A stretch of 15,007 bases of DNA from DATMTS01 sp035564555 (GTDB taxonomy: Bacteria > Actinomycetota > Actinomycetes > Actinomycetales > Microbacteriaceae): positions 1-15,007 of the forward strand of contig DATMTS010000073.1 in assembly GCA_035564555.1 (NCBI GenBank), written 5' to 3'. The position numbers were made by a program, and so were the translations under genes. Each line of letters starts with the position of its first letter. Within the stretch, counting starts at the first letter, position 1. The notes beneath the pieces were generated by a model, which was not told where the DNA came from, did not search any database, and worked only from the letters and a program-made list of their open reading frames with translations. Below, piece after piece: positions 1-6,885 of the stretch.

Positions 1-19
1 CGAGTGGATAATCCACTCG
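1..19. promoter_or_regulatory. Perfect palindrome, possible repressor operator
   Basis: The first 19 bases form a perfect inverted repeat: arms CGAGTGGAT and ATCCACTCG around one central base. The centre contains GGATAAT, which resembles a -10 box. A short two-fold symmetric site of this size is typical of TetR- or LacI-like operators rather than terminators, since the loop is only one base and no T-run follows. It lies about 70 bp beyond the stop of the alanyl-tRNA editing gene, so it probably serves a gene left of the window. The target regulator is unknown. Confidence 0.4.
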
Positions 20-41
20 GCAGGCCGCCTCACCTGATTTT

Positions 42-68
42 GTGACGGGTGTGACGGGTGTGACGGGT
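42..68. repeat. 9-bp tandem repeat, three perfect copies
   Basis: GTGACGGGT is repeated three times head to tail, followed by a degenerate GCGGGTGGC tract. It lies in the non-coding gap downstream of the alanyl-tRNA editing gene. It could be a simple replication-slippage tract; no function can be read from it. Confidence 0.75.
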
Positions 69-89
69 GGCGCGGGTGGCGGCGCGGAG

Positions 90-956
90 TCAGGCCGCGT
101 GCGTGGACATCTGCAGGATCGGCGTCGAATCGACCGCGTCGATCGTCAGCCCCACGCGGAGCTGCCCGAGCTCGGCCAGTGACGTCACGTGCGTGCCGCC
201 GCAAGGGATGCGCACCGTGTTGCCGTTCAGCGTCGCCACCCAGTATCGGCGGTCGGTCAGCAGTTCGCCCTCCTGATGGATGTGCACCGGAGCACCCGTG
301 GCGGCCCATTCGGCCAGGATCGTGTTGACGGCGTGCTCGATGAGGGGCAGCTCGTCGGCCAGCCCGTCGATGGCGAAGCCCTTGCGACGCAGCGACTTGT
401 TCAGCCGGAAGCGATCCACCGACCCGAACTCGAGGATGCGAGAGCTCTCGATCGCCTCCTTGTCGAAGTCCGGGTTGCCCAGGCCGTCCGGCCGGGGCTG
501 CTTGGTCCAGCGCGCAGCCAGGGTCGAATTCAGGGCGAGCGAGGCGAGGTGGCACGACGTGTGGCCGAGCGACAGGGCCCGCCGACGGCCGGCATCCACG
601 ACCACCTCGACCTCGTCGCCCACGGCGACCGGCGAACCGGGCCCGACGATGTGCGCCACGACGAAGGACCGATCCTCCGCGCCGGGTCGAACCTGCGGCG
701 TCAATTCCAGGACCGATCCGTCGGTCGCTGCGACTCGGCAGTCCAGCACCTCGACCTCGACGCCGTCGGGCGTCACGAGAACCGCGTGATCGGGGCCTTG
801 ATCGGGCCATGCGGCATCCACGGGATGGCAGCTGGTGCGGTCCAGGAGTACGGCGGCGCGGCCGTCAGGGAGTTGTTCGAGGTGGACGACCGTCGCCCGG
901 TTGTCGGTCGCTCCGGCCGGGTAAAGCACCACGGTGTCGCGCGAAGGCAGCGTCAT
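90..956 (-). CDS. AlaX-type alanyl-tRNA editing (trans-editing) hydrolase
   Basis: The 288-residue protein matches the free-standing alanyl-tRNA editing family (AlaX, related to the editing domain of alanyl-tRNA synthetase). These zinc enzymes deacylate Ser- or Gly-tRNA(Ala) in the cytoplasm and so limit mistranslation. The two zinc motifs are visible: HTSCH at residues 132-136 and CGGTH at 252-256, with the conserved context IPCGGTHV. The length suits the class carrying an N-terminal beta-barrel-like domain before the catalytic part. The ATG at 956 has no Shine-Dalgarno; a GAGAAT box lies 6 nt upstream, so the mRNA may be leaderless. It is divergent from the acetyltransferase gene with a 74-bp gap. 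Whether it edits Ser, Gly or another mischarged amino acid cannot be told from sequence. Confidence 0.9.
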   Translation of the reverse strand: MTLPSRDTVVLYPAGATDNRATVVHLEQLPDGRAAVLLDRTSCHPVDAAWPDQGPDHAVLVTPDGVEVEVLDCRVAATDGSVLELTPQVRPGAEDRSFVVAHIVGPGSPVAVGDEVEVVVDAGRRRALSLGHTSCHLASLALNSTLAARWTKQPRPDGLGNPDFDKEAIESSRILEFGSVDRFRLNKSLRRKGFAIDGLADELPLIEHAVNTILAEWAATGAPVHIHQEGELLTDRRYWVATLNGNTVRIPCGGTHVTSLAELGQLRVGLTIDAVDSTPILQMSTHAA

Positions 957-1030
957 GCGTCCATTCTCGCAAGTCCACGGCGGTCGAGCGGCGGCGGCCG
1001 CCCCTCGCTTGCTCGGGTAGCGTGTTCCGC
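957..1030. promoter_or_regulatory. Divergent intergenic region with two candidate leaderless -10 boxes
   Basis: The only space for promoters of both flanking genes is 74 bp. On the + strand TAGCGT (1018-1023) ends 7 nt before the acetyltransferase ATG. On the - strand GAGAAT (+ strand positions 963-968) ends 6 nt before the editing-protein ATG. Neither gene has a Shine-Dalgarno, and this -10 to ATG distance is what leaderless actinobacterial transcripts show. No convincing -35 hexamers are seen, so this is a suggestion. Confidence 0.4.
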
Positions 1031-1561
1031 ATGCCGATCACGATCAGGACAGCCACCGTGATGGATGCCGCGGCGCTGGCATCCGTCGCCGCCGTCACCT
1101 TCCCGCTCGCCTGTCCGCCGCACACGAGCGACGACGCGAAGGCCGCCTTCATCGCGCAATGGCTCAGCGAGCAGCGCTTCGCCGAGTACACCCGGGACCC
1201 GGACAGAGCTGTGCTGCTGGCCGAACTCGCCGGCGAGCCCGTGGGCTACACGATGCTCGTCTTCGGCGAACCGCATGACGCGGATGCCGCGGCAGCGGTC
1301 GCAATCAGACCCACGAGCGAGTTGAGCAAGTGTTACGTGCTGCCCGGCCATCACGGAGCCGGCATCGCGGCGGCACTGATGGCCGAGTCGCTGCGCACAG
1401 CGCGCGAACGCGGTGCCGCGGGGATCTGGCTCGGCGTGAACGAGCAGAACGGGCGCGCGCAGGCGTTCTACGCCAAGCACGGCTTCGAGCGCGTCGGCAC
1501 CAAGCACTTCACGGTCGGCGGTCGCATCGAAGACGACTACGTGCTGGCCAGGGCCCTCTGA
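1031..1561 (+). CDS. GNAT family N-acetyltransferase
   Basis: The 176-residue protein has the GCN5-related acetyltransferase layout: an N-terminal beta-alpha region beginning ITIRTATVMDAAAL, a central strand LLAELAGEPVGYTMLV (62-77), the acetyl-CoA pyrophosphate-binding loop LPGHHGAGIAAAL (about 104-115, the R/Q-x-x-G-x-G/A element), and the C-terminal FYAKHGFERVG segment (147-156). Such enzymes transfer acetyl from acetyl-CoA to an amine; the substrate (small molecule, aminoglycoside or protein N-terminus) cannot be deduced. The ATG at 1031 was chosen because family homology begins there and a TAGCGT box sits 7 nt upstream. The reading frame stays open further upstream, but that part overlaps the divergent gene and has no domain content. 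It is probably monocistronic; a separate ribosome-binding site precedes the next gene. Confidence 0.9.
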   Translation: MPITIRTATVMDAAALASVAAVTFPLACPPHTSDDAKAAFIAQWLSEQRFAEYTRDPDRAVLLAELAGEPVGYTMLVFGEPHDADAAAAVAIRPTSELSKCYVLPGHHGAGIAAALMAESLRTARERGAAGIWLGVNEQNGRAQAFYAKHGFERVGTKHFTVGGRIEDDYVLARAL

Positions 1562-1646
1562 GCGGTGTCGCGTGCGGGCGCCGGACTCACGCTACGATTC
1601 TGACAGCGTCGGCGCCGCCGCACGTCGTCCTTCGTCAGGAGTGCGG

Positions 1647-2267
1647 ATGAGAGTCTTCGTCGCCGTTCTGCGGATTCTCGCTGTGCTCGCCATCGTGGCG
1701 GCGGTCGCGGCCCAGTTCACGCACAGCGCCGGGCTCGGCCCGATCAATCCGACCCGCTTCTTCGGCTACTTCACCATCCAGAGCAATCTGCTCACCGCCG
1801 TGGTGCTCGTGATCGCGATCACAGCGCTCTCCGGTCGCCGCCAGGCCGAGTGGATCGTCGTGGCTCGTGCCTCCGTGACGACGTACATGGCCACGACCGG
1901 AGTCGTCTTCGCGCTGCTGCTGCGCGGCAGCACGACGGCCGCCGACTTCAACCTGCCTTGGGCCGACGACGTGCTGCACGTCTGGGTGCCGCTGTACGTG
2001 ATCGCCGACTGGGTGCTGTTCGGCGACCGGCCGGCCGTGGCATGGAAGCGCTTCTGGATCATCCTCGTCTACCCGGTCGTCTGGGCGGTCGCGACACTGT
2101 TGCGCGGGTCGCTCATCGACGGGTTCTACGCGTACCCGTTCCTCGACCCGGCGGCGTCCGGCGGTGTCGGTCCGGTCGTCGTGTACATCGTGGCCATCGC
2201 CGGATTCATCGGCATCGTGGGCGTACTCGTGCTCTGGGTGAGCAGGGTGCGCGTCTTCACGCCATGA
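1647..2267 (+). CDS. Pr6Pr family integral membrane protein
   Basis: This is a 206-residue hydrophobic protein with about six membrane helices (roughly 5-23, 42-60, 78-94, 108-125, 136-153, 177-199). Motifs typical of Pr6Pr family membrane proteins (distantly related to FAR-17a/AIG1) are present: RFFGYFTIQSNLL (37-49), HVWVPLY (111-117), and the loop YAYPFLDP (161-168). The family has no established biochemical role in bacteria, so function is unknown beyond a plasma-membrane location. The ATG at 1647 is supported by AGGAG (1637-1641) five nt upstream; an in-frame GTG at 1641 lies inside that site. Its TGA overlaps the ATG of the following 44-codon ORF (ATGA), which suggests coupled translation. 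Confidence 0.85.
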   Translation: MRVFVAVLRILAVLAIVAAVAAQFTHSAGLGPINPTRFFGYFTIQSNLLTAVVLVIAITALSGRRQAEWIVVARASVTTYMATTGVVFALLLRGSTTAADFNLPWADDVLHVWVPLYVIADWVLFGDRPAVAWKRFWIILVYPVVWAVATLLRGSLIDGFYAYPFLDPAASGGVGPVVVYIVAIAGFIGIVGVLVLWVSRVRVFTP

Positions 2268-2398
2268 CCGCCTCCGCGCCGGCAACAGAAGCACCGGCGG
2301 TCGACGCATCCGCGGTCGACGCATCCGCGGTCGACGCATCCGCGGTCGACACACCCCCGCTCGACGCGCGCTCGACCCTGCCGGGCGCCGGGCTTTAG
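2264..2398 (+). CDS. Small Ala/Asp-rich repeat ORF (44 codons), doubtful
   Basis: A 44-residue reading frame starts at an ATG overlapping the TGA of the Pr6Pr gene and ends three bases before the GTG of the DUF998 gene. The product is hydrophilic, Ala/Asp/Ser/Thr/Pro-rich, with AVDAS repeated three times and a fourth partial copy. It has no signal peptide, membrane segment or recognisable domain. It may be a genuine small linker ORF that keeps ribosomes moving to the next gene, since that gene lacks a Shine-Dalgarno. It may equally be a non-coding minisatellite that happens to stay open. The ATGA overlap is the main argument for translation. Confidence 0.35.
   Translation: MTASAPATEAPAVDASAVDASAVDASAVDTPPLDARSTLPGAGL
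2297..2356 (+). repeat. 15-bp tandem repeat, three perfect copies plus one degenerate
   Basis: GCGGTCGACGCATCC occurs at 2297-2311, 2312-2326 and 2327-2341, followed by a diverged copy at 2342-2356 (GCGGTCGACACACCC). The period is a multiple of three, so any frame remains open when copies are gained or lost. It lies between two membrane-protein genes. Confidence 0.9.
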
Positions 2399-2400
2399 CC

Positions 2401-3057
2401 GTGGTGCGTCGGGTGGCGGGTCTGACGGGTGCCATCGTGGTCCTTGCCGCGCTGACGGCGATCTGGGCCGCTCGGGCGACCCTGACGCACTGGGTCTATG
2501 TGAGCGAGCTCGGCGCAGATGGGGCGCCGACGGCGCGGGTCTTCGCCGTGGCACTGCTGGCGGTCGCCGCAGGCGGGGTGTGCGTCGCCTTCGCGGCCGG
2601 CGCCGTGCGGGCCGGCAACCGGGCGCTCGGGGCGTGGCCCGTCGCGGCGACCATCGCGGCATCCGCGATCTGCTTCTTCGTGGCATCCCAGGTGACCTGC
2701 ACGAACTCCTGTCCGGTGCCGTTCGTCAACCCTCGTTCCGAGCCGCAAGACCTCGTGCACATCGTGTTCGCGGTGCTCGGATTCGCACTCGGATGCTACG
2801 CGATGCTGCAGTGCGCATTCGTGCGGGGCAACGTCGTGGTGCTTCGGATGTCGATGGTCGCCTGCGTCGCGGTGGCGACGATCACGATCGTCGGAGGTCT
2901 GCTTGCGATCGTGCACGTCGCCGTCGAGCTCGGCGCCGCAGCCGAATATGCCGGTATGACGATCGCGATCGGCTGGCTTGCGACGCTGGGAATCATGCTC
3001 GGCCTGGCGACTCCGAGCGGAACGCCTTCGTCTGCTGCTCAGACCCGCTCGGAGTGA
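2401..3057 (+). CDS. DUF998 family integral membrane protein
   Basis: The 218-residue protein has about six membrane helices (roughly 7-24, 46-68, 78-96, 119-140, 148-171, 183-202). YVSELGADGAPTARVF (33-48) is the characteristic start of DUF998 proteins, and VTCTNSCPVPF with paired cysteines (about 98-108) lies in a predicted loop before helix 4. The family is conserved in actinobacteria and has no assigned function. The GTG at 2401 (or the adjacent GTG at 2404) begins just after the stop of the repeat ORF and has no good ribosome-binding site, so translational coupling to the upstream ORF is likely. The 3' end overlaps the convergent exonuclease gene by 19 bp. With the Pr6Pr gene it probably forms a small membrane-protein operon. 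Confidence 0.8.
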   Translation: MVRRVAGLTGAIVVLAALTAIWAARATLTHWVYVSELGADGAPTARVFAVALLAVAAGGVCVAFAAGAVRAGNRALGAWPVAATIAASAICFFVASQVTCTNSCPVPFVNPRSEPQDLVHIVFAVLGFALGCYAMLQCAFVRGNVVVLRMSMVACVAVATITIVGGLLAIVHVAVELGAAAEYAGMTIAIGWLATLGIMLGLATPSGTPSSAAQTRSE

Positions 3058-3680
3058 AGCAGCGCGAGCAGCTGATCGGCGAGCCCGACGAGCACCGCGA
3101 TCTCGTTCTCGTCGCGGTCGACCCAGCGGTACTGCGGATCGCCGACCGGCACGAAGTCCTCGTGCCGTTCCCAGACGAACAGGGTGCGCTCGGCGCCCAG
3201 CACGTATTGCTGCCACCAGACCTGCCGCAGATAGTGCCGAGGGATGCTGCGCCATGGCTTATTGGTCGTCTTGATCTCGGCGAGCTCGACTGCACCACTC
3301 AGGCGCGCCGCGATGCCGTCCGGTGTGGCGAGGTGGCGGGCGTCATGCGCGGAGCGGAACAGCGCGGTACTCGGCCGGATGTCGTGTTCGGAGAGCACCC
3401 AGGCCGCGATCTGTGGTTCGCGCGCCTTGCCGTGATCGGTGTACGCGTTGCCGGTGAACCCGGTGCCCAACAGCTTGTCGCGCGCGGCGGCGCGCACCGA
3501 ATGCGCCGTCGAGAGCTTGGCGACGTCGGTGGCGGTTATGCCGCGGCTGCGCGCGCGGAGCCACGCGACCCGATCGGTCGAATCCGCGACGATCCGGGAG
3601 AAGCACGCGGGGCGTGCGACCGTCGGCTCATCGACATCCGTGTCGAAGATCGAGAGCATCAGGTCGGCCACGGGTTCCAT
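3039..3680 (-). CDS. YqaJ-like viral recombinase / lambda-exonuclease-fold nuclease
   Basis: The 213-residue protein has the PD-(D/E)XK nuclease core of the YqaJ/lambda exonuclease family: E88 in GKAREPQIAAW (84-94), D121 in TPDGIAAR (119-126), then the E-x-K pair E135/K137 in ELAEIKTT (132-139), followed by the Gln-rich helix YLRQVWWQQYVLGAERTLFVW (150-170). The family degrades DNA 5' to 3' and in phages works with a RecT/Bet annealing protein. Here it stands alone: no recombinase, single-strand binding protein or phage gene is near. The ATG at 3680 was chosen because an upstream extension in this frame overlaps the ROK gene and has no domain; its ribosome-binding site is weak (GGCAGGCAG). 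All catalytic residues are present, so it looks functional. Role inferred: host repair or recombination, or a domesticated phage gene. Confidence 0.82.
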   Translation of the reverse strand: MEPVADLMLSIFDTDVDEPTVARPACFSRIVADSTDRVAWLRARSRGITATDVAKLSTAHSVRAAARDKLLGTGFTGNAYTDHGKAREPQIAAWVLSEHDIRPSTALFRSAHDARHLATPDGIAARLSGAVELAEIKTTNKPWRSIPRHYLRQVWWQQYVLGAERTLFVWERHEDFVPVGDPQYRWVDRDENEIAVLVGLADQLLALLHSERV

Positions 3681-3720
3681 TCTGCCTGCCACCACGGACG
3701 GCGCCGACCGAGCGCGCCGC

Positions 3721-4881
3721 TCACACCGGATCGAGCAGGTGCTGGGCGACCATCGTCGCGGCTCCGAGCACGCCGCCGAAGACCCCCGACTTCGCCTGAG
3801 CGATGTGCAGATGCTGGGTCGCCAGAGGCGTGGACTGCCGATAGACGACCTCACGTACGCCGGCCAGCAGGTGTTCCCCGGCGCGCGCGATGCTTCCCCC
3901 GACGACGACGACGGACGGGTTCAGCAGGTTCACGCAGGTGGCGATGACCTCGCCGAGATCGCGCCCCGCCTGCCGCAGCGCGGCGACTGCGACGGGATTG
4001 CCGACCCTGGCGAGGTCGAGCACGTCGCTGCTGGTCTGTGCCGGCGTGCCCTGCTCGGTGATCCAGCGCGCGATCGCGGGTCCGCTCGCGAGCGCTTCCA
4101 GGTCGGCGTCGGTGTCGCCGTGCTGCGGGGTATCGCGGGTGAACGGCACCCGCACGTGCCCGAGGTCGCCCGCCGAGCCCTGCGCTCCGCGTTGCAATCG
4201 TCCGCCGGAGATGATGCCCGCGCCGATGCCGGTGGAGACCTTCACGAACAGCAGGTCGTTCTGGTCAGGCCAGCTGACCGCATGCTCGCCCAGCGCAAGC
4301 ACGTTGACGTCGTTGTCGACCAGCACCGGAACGTCGAAGACCCGGGCGATGTAGCCGGGAACATCGAAGCGGTCCCAGCCCGGCATGATCGGCGGGTTGA
4401 TCGGCATTCCGGTTGAGTGCTCGACCGGACCCGGCACCCCGATGCCCACGCCGGCCAACTCGGATGCCGATCGTCCGGTCGCGCGCACCAGACGCCGGGC
4501 CGCGTCTGTGGCCCAGCGCAGCACGCTCTCGGGGCCGTCGGCGATGTTCAGCTGCGTCTGCTCCGAATTCACCAGGTGCCCGGCGAGGTCGCACACCGCC
4601 ACGACCCCGTGCGTCGCGCCGAGATCGATCGCGATGACCAGCCGTGCCGCCGGATTGAACCGTATTTGCGCCGGGCGCCGGCCGCCGGTCGAGACCCCAT
4701 CGCCTGCCGCGACGATCAGACCGGCGGCGGCCAGGGCATCCAGACGACCCGTGACGGTGGACCGTGCCAGACCGGTTTCATCGGCGAGTTGGGCCCGGGT
4801 GCGCGGGCCGCCGTCGCGGAGCAGCCGCAGCAGCTGTGCGGAGTCGTCGGGCACCAGCGGGCCCGACCGCGTCGGCGTCAT
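3721..4881 (-). CDS. ROK family transcriptional repressor (NagC/XylR-like)
   Basis: This 386-residue protein couples an N-terminal winged helix-turn-helix (about 15-60; RTRAQLADETGLARSTVTGR) to a sugar-kinase-like ROK domain. The ROK part shows the phosphate-binding strand IAIDLGATHG (83-92), VDNDVNVLALGEH (188-200) and STGIGAGIISGGRL (216-229). The usual zinc site is incomplete: after GDLGHVRV the CxCGxxGC cluster is missing and TPQHGDTDADLEALASG (251-267) stands in its place, although the glycine-histidine pair (241-242) and ASGPAI remain. Family members bind a sugar or sugar phosphate and release an operator. It is divergent from the sugar operon across about 150 bp, so it most likely represses that operon. 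The ATG at 4881 has no clear Shine-Dalgarno. Confidence 0.9.
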   Translation of the reverse strand: MTPTRSGPLVPDDSAQLLRLLRDGGPRTRAQLADETGLARSTVTGRLDALAAAGLIVAAGDGVSTGGRRPAQIRFNPAARLVIAIDLGATHGVVAVCDLAGHLVNSEQTQLNIADGPESVLRWATDAARRLVRATGRSASELAGVGIGVPGPVEHSTGMPINPPIMPGWDRFDVPGYIARVFDVPVLVDNDVNVLALGEHAVSWPDQNDLLFVKVSTGIGAGIISGGRLQRGAQGSAGDLGHVRVPFTRDTPQHGDTDADLEALASGPAIARWITEQGTPAQTSSDVLDLARVGNPVAVAALRQAGRDLGEVIATCVNLLNPSVVVVGGSIARAGEHLLAGVREVVYRQSTPLATQHLHIAQAKSGVFGGVLGAATMVAQHLLDPV

Positions 4882-4921
4882 GTCGTCATTGAATCACAGG
4901 CGACGACGCATTTGCCGACAC

Positions 4922-4953
4922 TTGCGCAACTTTTGTTTGACAACCGACAGAAG
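4922..4953. promoter_or_regulatory. Operator-like inverted repeats in the ROK/sugar operon intergenic region
   Basis: Three overlapping symmetric elements are visible: the perfect 8-mer TTGCGCAA (4922-4929); TTGT-TTG-ACAA (4933-4943), which covers the start of the -35 box; and CTTTTGT (4930-4936) paired with ACAGAAG (4947-4953), six of seven positions matching across a 10-bp spacer. ROK repressors commonly bind TTTG/CAAA-containing inverted repeats over promoters, so the second or third is a plausible operator of the divergent repressor. Assignment is inference. Confidence 0.5.
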
Positions 4954-4965
4954 CCCGGCTTGAAT
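4937..4965 (+). promoter_or_regulatory. Promoter of the sugar operon
   Basis: A consensus -35 box TTGACA (4937-4942) is followed after 17 bp by TTGAAT (4960-4965), matching four of six bases of the -10 consensus. Transcription would begin near 4972, leaving a leader of about 58 nt before the GTG at 5030. This rules out the in-frame ATG at 4964, which lies inside the -10 box. It is one of the few near-consensus promoters in this GC-rich window. Confidence 0.7.
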
Positions 4966-5029
4966 GAATCACGACCGCAGGCCGATCGGATGCGCCTGCC
5001 CGCACGCTTTCGACGAGGAGACTTCGCCC

Positions 5030-5779
5030 GTGACCAGTTCTTCCCCCTCCGTTCAGCTCTACACCGTGCGCGAAGCGCTGCAAGAAGACCTTGCCGGTTC
5101 GCTGCAGCGGCTCGCCGATGCGGGATTCACCCAGGTCGAGCCCTTCGCGTTCGACCAGTTCGACGGGCTCGGTGACGCGCTCGCCGCCGCCGGGCTCTCT
5201 GCACCGACGACACACGCCCACTACCTCGGCGAAGCGCCGGAGGCGATCGCCGCCGTATTCGACAAGGCCGCCGTGCTCGGCATCCAGACCGTCATCGACC
5301 CGCATGTGCCCGCCGACCGCTGGCAGAGCGCCGAATCGATCGATGAGACCGCTGCTCAGCTCAACGAGGCGGCCGCGATCGCGGCCGAACGCGGCGTGAC
5401 GGTGGGTTACCACAATCACGCGCATGAGCTCGAGAGCGAGATCGATGGGCGCACGGCCCTCGAGTACTTCGCCGACAAGCTCGACCCGGCCGTCGTGCTC
5501 GAGGTCGACACCTACTGGGTCGTCGTCGGCGGCCACGACCCGGTCGCATTGCTGAAGCGCCTCGGCGACCGCGTCGTCGCCCTGCACATCAAGGATGGAC
5601 CGGGCACGACCGAGACGAAGGATCAGGTCGCGGTCGGCAGCGGGTCGCTGCCGATCGCCGACATCATCGCCGCCGCTCCGGGTGCGTTGCGCGTGATCGA
5701 ACTCGACGACTCGCGTGGCGACCGGTTCCAGGCCGTCATCGACAGCCTGGACTTCCTGAAGGCGCAGGGCCTGGCATGA
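5030..5779 (+). CDS. Sugar phosphate isomerase/epimerase-like TIM-barrel protein
   Basis: The 249-residue protein belongs to the xylose isomerase-like TIM-barrel (AP endonuclease 2) superfamily. Conserved segments are VQLYTVREAL (8-17), YHNHAHE (127-133), VLEVDTYWV (156-164), VALHIKDG (183-190) and RVIELDD (221-227); the acidic and histidine residues in these (E133, D160, H186, E224) are the probable divalent-metal site. Members isomerise or epimerise sugars or polyols, and some act as lyases or hydratases on 3-keto-glycosides. The GTG at 5030 is preferred because GAGGAG (5015-5020) lies 9 nt upstream and the alternative ATG at 4964 sits in the promoter. It is the first gene of a coupled three-gene operon; its stop overlaps the next start (ATGA). 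The exact reaction is not readable. Confidence 0.87.
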   Translation: MTSSSPSVQLYTVREALQEDLAGSLQRLADAGFTQVEPFAFDQFDGLGDALAAAGLSAPTTHAHYLGEAPEAIAAVFDKAAVLGIQTVIDPHVPADRWQSAESIDETAAQLNEAAAIAAERGVTVGYHNHAHELESEIDGRTALEYFADKLDPAVVLEVDTYWVVVGGHDPVALLKRLGDRVVALHIKDGPGTTETKDQVAVGSGSLPIADIIAAAPGALRVIELDDSRGDRFQAVIDSLDFLKAQGLA

Positions 5780-6885
5780 GCGGCGAAGCGCGTACCGGTC
5801 GGGTCGGGGTCGGGGTCATCGGCGCCGGCGTGATCTCCAATGAGTACCTGAAGAATCTGACTTCGTTCCCCGACCTCGACGTGCGGTTCGTCGCAGACCT
5901 CGATGAGCAGCGCGCGGCCGCGCAGGCCGAGAAATTCGGCGTGCCGGCATCCGGTTCGGTGGAGCAGCTGCTCGCCGATGACGAGATCGAGATCGTCGTC
6001 AACCTCACCATTCCCGCTGTGCACGTCGACGTCGCCCTACAGGCGCTCGCCGCCGGCAAGCACGTCTGGAGCGAGAAGCCGTTCGCTCTGGACCGTGCCG
6101 ACGGTCAGCGACTTCTGGATGCCGCGCACGAGGCCGGCCTGCGGGTCGCGACAGCGCCCGACACCTTTCTGGGCGCGGGGATCCAGTCGTCTCGTCGCCT
6201 CGTGGAGGCGGGGGAGATCGGGGCGCCGCTCACCGCTCTCACGCTGATGCAGAGCCCCGGTCCGGAATCGTGGCATCCGAACCCCGACTTCCTGTTCCAA
6301 AAGGGTGCCGGTCCGCTCTTCGACATCGGCCCGTATTACCTGACCGCGCTCGTGCAGCTGTTCGGCCCGATCTCCCGCGTGACGGCCGTGGCATCCAAGT
6401 CGAAGCCGTTCCGGGTGATCGGCTCCGGGCCGCGTGCCGGGGAGCAGTTCGACGTCACCGTGCCCACGCACGTCGGGGCGCTGTACGAGTTCGAGGGCGG
6501 CCAGACGGCGCAGAGCATCTTCAGCTTCGACTCGAAACTGGGGCGTACGCAGTTCGAGGTCGCCGGAATCGAGGGAACCCTGACCGTTCCCGACCCGAAC
6601 ACCTTCGAGGGAGCGATCACCATTCATCGCGCGCCCGAGGAGATCGACACGATCGAGGCGACAGGGGCCAAGACCACGCGAGGAACCGGCGTGGCCGAAC
6701 TCGCGCAGGCGATCCGGGCGGGACGGCCCGAGCGGGCATCCGGTGAGCAGGCCTTCCACGTGCTCGACGTGATGGTCTCCACGATCGAATCGGCCGAGCG
6801 CCGTGAGTCTGTGCAGATCGCGAGCACGGTGACCGTCGCGCCCCCGCTGTCCGAGGAGTGGGACCCGCGCGTGGGGACGCTCTAG
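5776..6885 (+). CDS. Gfo/Idh/MocA family NAD(P)-dependent oxidoreductase
   Basis: This 369-residue protein starts with the Rossmann fold: GVGVIGAGVIS (11-21) for dinucleotide binding, then VNLTIPAVHVDVALQALAAG (75-94) and the family signature SEKP (99-102), whose lysine sits by the nicotinamide. The C-terminal alpha/beta domain has DIGPYYLTAL (183-192). Here Tyr occupies the place where inositol-dehydrogenase-like members carry the catalytic His of D-x-x-x-H, a pattern usual for the DIGPYY subgroup. It should oxidise or reduce a sugar or cyclitol hydroxyl in the cytoplasm. Translation is coupled to the upstream TIM-barrel gene by an ATGA overlap, and its TAG overlaps the GTG of the next oxidoreductase. 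The substrate is unknown. Confidence 0.9.
   Translation: MSGEARTGRVGVGVIGAGVISNEYLKNLTSFPDLDVRFVADLDEQRAAAQAEKFGVPASGSVEQLLADDEIEIVVNLTIPAVHVDVALQALAAGKHVWSEKPFALDRADGQRLLDAAHEAGLRVATAPDTFLGAGIQSSRRLVEAGEIGAPLTALTLMQSPGPESWHPNPDFLFQKGAGPLFDIGPYYLTALVQLFGPISRVTAVASKSKPFRVIGSGPRAGEQFDVTVPTHVGALYEFEGGQTAQSIFSFDSKLGRTQFEVAGIEGTLTVPDPNTFEGAITIHRAPEEIDTIEATGAKTTRGTGVAELAQAIRAGRPERASGEQAFHVLDVMVSTIESAERRESVQIASTVTVAPPLSEEWDPRVGTL

Noticed and set aside
189..1061. 290-codon + strand ORF opposite the alanyl-tRNA editing gene
   Set aside because: It is antisense to a gene with clear zinc motifs and has no recognisable content.
2580..3947. 455-codon + strand ORF
   Set aside because: It runs across the DUF998 gene, the exonuclease and part of the ROK gene; composition is that of an out-of-frame reading and no domain is seen.
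4964..5029. Upstream ATG start (4964) for the TIM-barrel gene
   Set aside because: The ATG lies within the -10 box; the GTG at 5030 has a good Shine-Dalgarno and family homology starts just after it.
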